Source of the DNA: Drechmeria coniospora
Taxonomy: Eukaryota > Ascomycota > Sordariomycetes > Hypocreales > Ophiocordycipitaceae
Direction: 5' to 3'
Length of the DNA stretch: 64,000 nucleotides
NCBI RefSeq assembly: GCF_001625195.1
Contig: NC_054389.1
Coordinates: 4,026,520-4,090,519 of the forward strand
Shown here piece after piece: positions 58,818 to 64,000 of this stretch (positions are counted from its first letter, which is position 1; each line of letters starts with the position of its first letter). The notes under the pieces were generated by a model, which was given only the letters and a program-made list of their open reading frames with translations, searched no databases and had not been told where the DNA came from. The translations under genes and the position numbers were made by a program.

Positions 58818-59964
58818 ATTTGCGTTGCAATTGTTTGTTGATATTGAAGGAAGCTACATGTATATTCGTTAGTTGTCTGCCCGGGAGGCTCTCGGTACCA
58901 TTCATTACGATTTCGATCATCAGAGCTTGCTTGTTTACCATGTTAGTATTTTGCAAAGGATAGGATGACATATAGACGCGTATTACATACTGGACTGGTT
59001 TCCATAATAATAATAGCGGCCGATCGAACATTTTGGGGTGCATTCTGCTTGAAGTAGAGTTGACGAGGCGCAACGACGGTGATACTCTTGACGCCGCTTC
59101 CTTTGCTCGTTGTCCCATTCCATGCTAGCGAGAAAGTATAAGATGCCCACTACTGGTTGAGTATTACTAGTCGGCTCGTCCGAAACCCTCGTTTGGCCCA
59201 CTTTGAGCCTCCAAGCGTTCCGCCTGGACAAAGTACGCAAGCCAGGCTTTGTGTTATGGCTCACAACAAGCTCGTAGATTGAGCATATATCAAGCATCCC
59301 GCCTCAGTTCAACGGCACCACCAAGATACGGAGTGCATAATAGTCTTGTAGGTACGAGCTTGGTTCCTTATGCAGTAGTGTGCACCAATCCAAGGAGGTT
59401 GCTGCCACCCGCGCATGTACTGGCTCCCAGTGACTTCTACAGTGGCTGCAGGTGCTTGATGCTGTTTGGCACAACTGCATGAGGTGTACCTCGGTTGGTA
59501 CTACGTAGCAAATACTATCACCAGCAGACACCCACCTACCTACCTCGGCGCTTACGTTGCCACGGAGTTGTACGCACAAGCACAATGCGGTCTACTCCGT
59601 ACGCGTCGTTCCATGCTCTGCACATTGCGGATTCATGGAACTGTTTGCACCTTCTGATACCTGCACCTGTATGAGTGTATGCCACCGGGTTCATTCGCAT
59701 CAGGCATACACCGGCCCAACTTGACCTGCTCACTCCTGGAATTCACATCCTTCCCCCATGATCGCAACCAAAATCATCGCTGAGTGAGGCGTGGACTCTC
59801 ACGTGTACGTCGGGCGATGGTCGGCTTGCAGCATCCGGCGCCGACAGGGATCGCGATACGAGTCACATGACTCTTGCGGCCTTCACCCCAACTAACCTGT
59901 GTGCTATGATTTTTGGGCATGCATCCCGCTTCCAATTCGACCCAACAAGTGCCCGTCTGTCGAA
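58818..59964. other. Intergenic, no gene seen
   Basis: 3' region of the adhesin, then short overlapping frames without domains. Confidence 0.4.
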
Positions 59965-60213
59965 ATGGCCCACTATTCTGACATTGCGACGCGGGCCTCT
60001 ATTGTTTGCCTCAAAGCCTGCAGCGGCAAGACCTCGGCCGAGATTGCGGCCATTCTTGGTGTATCGGTCCGTCAAGTCAACCGTGTATACGCTCGGGCAA
60101 TCGAACGAGGCTTCGATCCCAAACAACGGCCGCTATCGATTCGCAACAACTATGTTCAAGACGCTCCCAAATCTGGCCGGCCGTCGAACAAGACGGGAAG
60201 GAGGGAAAGGTAG
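59965..60213 (+). mobile_element. Transposase DNA-binding-domain remnant (Tc1/mariner-like)
   Basis: The ATG at 59965 opens 82 codons: MAHYSDIATRASIVCLKACS, then GKTSAEIAAILGVSVRQVNR, then YARAIERGFDPKQRPLSIRN and a SGRPSNKT motif before a stop. This is the helix-turn-helix N-terminus found in fungal Tc1/mariner-type transposases, where GRPS/T normally leads into the rest of the DNA-binding region and a DDE catalytic core. The core is absent: downstream sequence in all frames lacks it. It is either a decayed transposon or a surviving or domesticated DNA-binding domain. I see no terminal inverted repeats. Confidence 0.7.
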
Positions 60214-61655
60214 AGTGGTGGGATGATGATGAATGATTCATGCCTCGTTTGAAATGTACCGACCGGGGGTTTTGGAACATGCCGGCGGCATATCTTGGCA
60301 ATCGGTATCGTCTTCCTCCCTCCTCAGTTGCTTCCGAGTCGAGCCAGGCAGGCTGACGGGCGCGCGTGCTCAGGCTAGTGGGAGGGACGGGAGCTGGACG
60401 CGCTGTGGCCGACGTTATGTATGCACATGTAGGTTTTCCCTATCCGTGCTAGGGGCGAACCTTGGGAGGGGAGAAAAGGAACGGAAAAGAAACAAACAAG
60501 GGAAGAAGAGGCAAAAAAGTCTGGCAGCTACGGATCGGAAAGAACATGCTCCGTCGTTTGAAGAGCAATGCACAGAGTCTAACGACTCCATCCAACGATT
60601 CAAACAGCTCTTGATTCCCGCGCAACCAACCAGACGTCTTGTAGCTCAAGGCGAATCATTTGGATTTCTGCTTGGAACAAGCTATCATGCTTGCGTCCAG
60701 AAGGATGCATTATCGATGACGGCCCACGTACTCTGCTACCATCGATCTGCAAACTTGTACGTCAGAATCATTGCGAGCATGGAGTCCTATCTCGTCCGGA
60801 ATGAGAGAGGCATCTCAACTGCGAAGACACCTGTGCAATCGTTGTGATGAAATACGCGATAGGTCGGTGGTTGTAGCCCGCATGGTGGTTGGAACTGGCA
60901 TGCGGCCATGGTGGGGGGAGTGGGGTGTTATGGGCCAGCGGGGCCGCCGAACCTGTCTCCACCGCGGGCGAATGTGGAGTGTGAACTGGGGATGACCAAG
61001 TACTTACTGACAATACAGTACAGTACATGTGTTCATATACATTGTACATGTACAGCTGAGTGGGAGGTGGGCTACTGCCATCGCGTAGCGGGAAGCGACA
61101 AAACCTGATCAACCATCACAAGCAGGTCAATAATTAGCCGCCCCATGCATAGATCCTGTCCCCCCAACACGGCGGTTATATTTCCTGGACCGGAAAGCAT
61201 TGTAGCCCTCTGCACACCTCTTTGTGACGTCCTTTCTTCGTATTGTCGATGCGAGCGAAGCGGCAATGCATCCTGTCCACCAGCGATGGTACGGTACCGG
61301 CTGTGAAGCAGGATGGACGCCATTGGTGGCAATTGTAGATGCGTGTTGTACGCTTCCACCCACAGCTGACTTGGAGAGCTGTCCGTCACCGTCGCATGCA
61401 TGTGGAGCGGATAGACCAGCTCCATTCATGGCGTGATGATGGCGTAGGCGCATGCAGCACTTGTCGGTTGGAACTTGATCGAATGATTGATGCCCGAAAT
61501 ACGACGCAGTTTCCTCAACGGATCTCTCGCGCATCATGAACGCAGGCCATCGTTGAGCGACATGCCGCCGTGCAGGCTGAAGTTGGCATGACGCGGCTTC
61601 GGCAAAGGCAACGTGCGCGTGCGACACCGTATCCTTCCGGCGACCGCCTGCAAGA
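60214..61655. other. Intergenic, no gene seen
   Basis: A small cluster of GTAC words lies at about 61000-61055. The open frames at 60233-60847 (+) and 61127-61705 (-) lack domains and look like chance. Confidence 0.4.
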
Positions 61656-61662
61656 TATAAAG
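61656..61662 (+). promoter_or_regulatory. TATA box of the cysteine-rich secreted protein gene
   Basis: TATAAAG lies 120 bases upstream of the ATG at 61782. An A-rich leader follows (about 61734-61780), typical of well-expressed fungal genes. Confidence 0.65.
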
Positions 61663-61781
61663 AGGGCCCTCTTCCAGCTTGTTCGTGTCCAACAACGAGG
61701 ACCACTCTCGTGGTTCACGCACGCAGCACCTCCAAAAAAAAACTCTTCGTCAAAATTAGACAAGGCCAAGGCAAAGTAAAG

Positions 61782-62084
61782 ATGAAGAGTGCCGTCGCCG
61801 TCTGCAGTCTGCTCGTTGCCGCCGCCATGGCGGCCCCTGTCGAGACGCCCGCAACCGGCATCTGCTGGCTGGCCTGCTTTTCGGAACGACCTACGAGCTG
61901 CGGCACGACCGGCGTACGTGTCCAGTCGTCCATGGCGTGAGCGTGTTTGCTAACAAGAGGGATTGGATCTCGCAGAAAGCGACTCAGTTCGTAAGTGACA
62001 GTCAAACTTGTAGTAGCCCGGCGTCTGAGCGATGAATAGGGAGAGTGCTGGACCTGCTGCTTCGAGCCAAAAGGCGGGAATTGA
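61782..62084 (+). CDS. Small secreted cysteine-rich protein with a 15-nt microexon
   Basis: Three exons (61782-61913, 61976-61990, 62040-62084) give only 63 residues. Exon 1 encodes the signal peptide MKSAVAVCSLLVAAAMAA and ICWLACFSERPTSCGTTG. The middle exon encodes just KATQF. The last encodes GECWTCCFEPKGGN. The mature protein has six cysteines (CWLAC, SC, CWTCC), enough for three disulphides. The GT donors and AG acceptors are good (GTACGT, then GTAAGT), with a CTAAC branch site in the first intron; both introns are short (62 and 49 nt) and all joins are phase 0. The ending resembles small effector-like fungal secreted proteins I have seen, but I cannot name a family. Reading through the first intron instead gives a 52-residue product lacking the second cysteine cluster. 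Confidence 0.75.
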
Positions 62085-64000
62085 TGCCGTAGGGCGAGAT
62101 CTGCTAGCGGTGGACGGGATCAATCGAAGTGACAACCACCATCAACATGGGCGTCTTGTGTCTTGCTGTCGTGATTCGCTTGCCACCGCTCCATTCGTCA
62201 CCTAGTTCCTCCAAGGCTCGAACCTTTCACCGCCGAGGAGAATGGCCTAAACTAGTCGATCCGAACGGTTTCCAACCTCGGGCTGGGATGGCACTAATCA
62301 GGTAGATGCATGGATTGCCGTAGTTTCATGGTGGACGGGCCGGATGTCGAACCGGCGGGGTCTTTGGAAGCGTTCGTCGTTCGGGGCACGACCAACGTGG
62401 CGTGCAGCACCGAGAATGACGTTCCGCAAGACAGCATCAATCATGCTCGTATCCCAGTAGTCTTATTCACCGGCTGCCGAGGCTTAGCCGTCGATGTCGA
62501 TTTCGGACGTCGGTTTCGGGCCTCTTTGCGTGCTCCAGAACGGCCCATGGTCCGCAGAACGACGGCGTCGAGCGACCTCCCCCGTCCGCATCGGCCATTC
62601 AAACCGGCCAAGCACCGGGGCTGAGTTTGTGGATTCTGTGCCTTCCAGCCGTGGCGGGCATTCGTACGTTCGGTGCGATCGAGACGTGGCCGAAATGGTG
62701 CAAAGGTTCGTCGTCATTGGGGGGCAGAGGTGTTCGGTGCAGGTGCCAAGCGACGGCGAGTCGCAGCAAAAGGCTGTTGGCGAGCCCTAGGGCTGTTTCA
62801 TTCGTCCCAGTTGGGCCTTTGGTCGCCGTATGGGACGGAGGCGACGGCACCGATGGCCCTGACGGGAAGCGTCCATTGGCGGAGCGCTCGCAGGAAGGTC
62901 CGTCCGGGCCCTCTTTTCCCTTCCGTGGGAGCATTTGGGGGCAAGTGGGGTATCGGGGTACCCATGACATGACGCTAGTGGAAGGTGCGGTTGACAATGC
63001 CGCACGCCAGCGTCCTCTCCACTTTGACTTGGTTGGCTCGGCCGTCAACCGCTAATGCCCCAAGTAGCATGGCGTGGATGATCTGAGATAGCTGAGCCTC
63101 CAATGGCTCCTTCCCATAGTCCCCTGCCCCTTTCCCCTTCCCCATCCTCACCCGCGTCCCCTTCCCGTCCAATCCCGTTCAAGGAAGGAACATGCAGGCC
63201 CCCGGCCCCCAGAGTGGTGCCTCTTTCCTTCCATCCGTCCCGCGCCTGCTTTCTTCTCGCGCTCGAGGATGTACGGGGTGGTTATGGGAGAAGGCGAGCT
63301 CGAGTGCTGTGTCGGCACGCAAACGCACGCCAGTGCTCCGTACTCGACACGCCTCGCGTGCACCAGCGTCTCGCCGACGACGATGCAATCATGGGCCTGG
63401 ATGCGATGCTCGACGACGTCCTCCGTGGCTGGCTCGAGGAGGCAAAACAATGTTTGAATGGAGGACGGAGGAGTATATGGGTCGCTCGTCGTGGCCGGAG
63501 GCGGACATGCTGTCGGGCGTGCCCCTGCCACCACCTGGCTGCCTAGGCAGGCACCGCTGCTGGCTGTTGACTCGGCAGCCTGGTGGGGGGGTCTTCCTTG
63601 TCTGCGGCACCGGTCAACGACGCTTTTCTTCAAGCTGACACCACACCCACCCACCCTGGCGCACCCGGGCGCTAGGTTCCTCGCAGGCCCCCAGGCCATC
63701 GTCACCGCCAGTCGTCGGCGAAGCAAACAGCAGCGCCCGAATACCCCTAGCCCATATGGAGCCGTTACACCAGCGCCGGCGACAGCGGTTGCGTGGCTGT
63801 TCAAGCCGTACCTTGTTCGCTCGCTCCGCTCGGCTGCTACTCATAAGAAAGACAAGATGCCTCCCCTCCACCCCGTAGGAGCTCGTTCAAGGCCGCTTCT
63901 ACTTCCCGAGGCTAAACCTTCGCGACACTCACTCCTTCAGAACTTTGCCTTTGGACGTTTGTGTTGTTATACAGTCATCAGAACGGTACTGGATACGTAC
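62085..64000. other. Right edge, no gene seen
   Basis: Several open frames over 100 codons exist on both strands (for example minus 63148-63804), but they overlap, are arginine/proline-rich and carry no domain. A gene may begin beyond the window. Confidence 0.4.

Overview
The window reads as a chromosome piece from a filamentous ascomycete, most likely an insect- or nematode-associated hypocrealean fungus. Genes are split by short GT-AG introns (about 50-140 nt) with CTGAC/CTAAC-like branch sites. The proteins are typical of Sordariomycetes, and near the right end lies a large GPI-anchored adhesin resembling the Metarhizium MAD adhesins. The species cannot be fixed from the sequence alone.

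Layout. A gene-poor left end (1-6000) is dominated by an intergenic island saturated with GTAC, TACGGAGTAC and CATGTAC words. Then come a Rac GTPase (6033-7038, +), a Nop6-like nucleolar RRM protein (7874-9014, -), a decayed gene of unknown family (about 10016-11915, +), a CMS1-like pre-ribosome protein (13300-14402, -), an Lsb1/Pin3-like SH3 protein (15351-16282, -), a decayed 2-methylcitrate dehydratase fragment (about 16860-17050, -) next to the intact enzyme (17263-19165, -), and an RCC1/Pim1-type Ran exchange factor (22657-24360, +). After a long gene-poor stretch come a CRY-DASH cryptochrome with an RGG tail (30649-32887, +), a 99-residue hydrophilic protein (33365-33785, -), a thioesterase-like protein without its nucleophilic serine (36678-37661, +), a 119-residue membrane protein (38619-39205, -) and a Vms1/ANKZF1-like ribosome-rescue factor (40524-42522, +).

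From about 42.6 to 50.5 kb the sequence becomes visibly richer in A+T, almost lacks the GTAC islands and holds a lone secreted-protein gene (45704-46609). It looks like an accessory segment. The right end carries the adhesin (54628-58817), a transposase DNA-binding-domain remnant (59965-60213) and a tiny cysteine-rich secreted protein (61782-62084) that only becomes visible when a 15-nt exon is recognised.

Functionally there is no gene cluster. Housekeeping genes (Rac polarity signalling, Ran cycle, ribosome biogenesis, propionate detoxification, ribosome quality control, blue-light sensing) are scattered among repeat islands. Three predicted secreted or surface proteins (45.7, 54.6 and 61.8 kb) lie in the gene-poor right third, the arrangement expected of host-interaction genes. 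All joins and family assignments come from reading the sequence; no search or RNA evidence was available.
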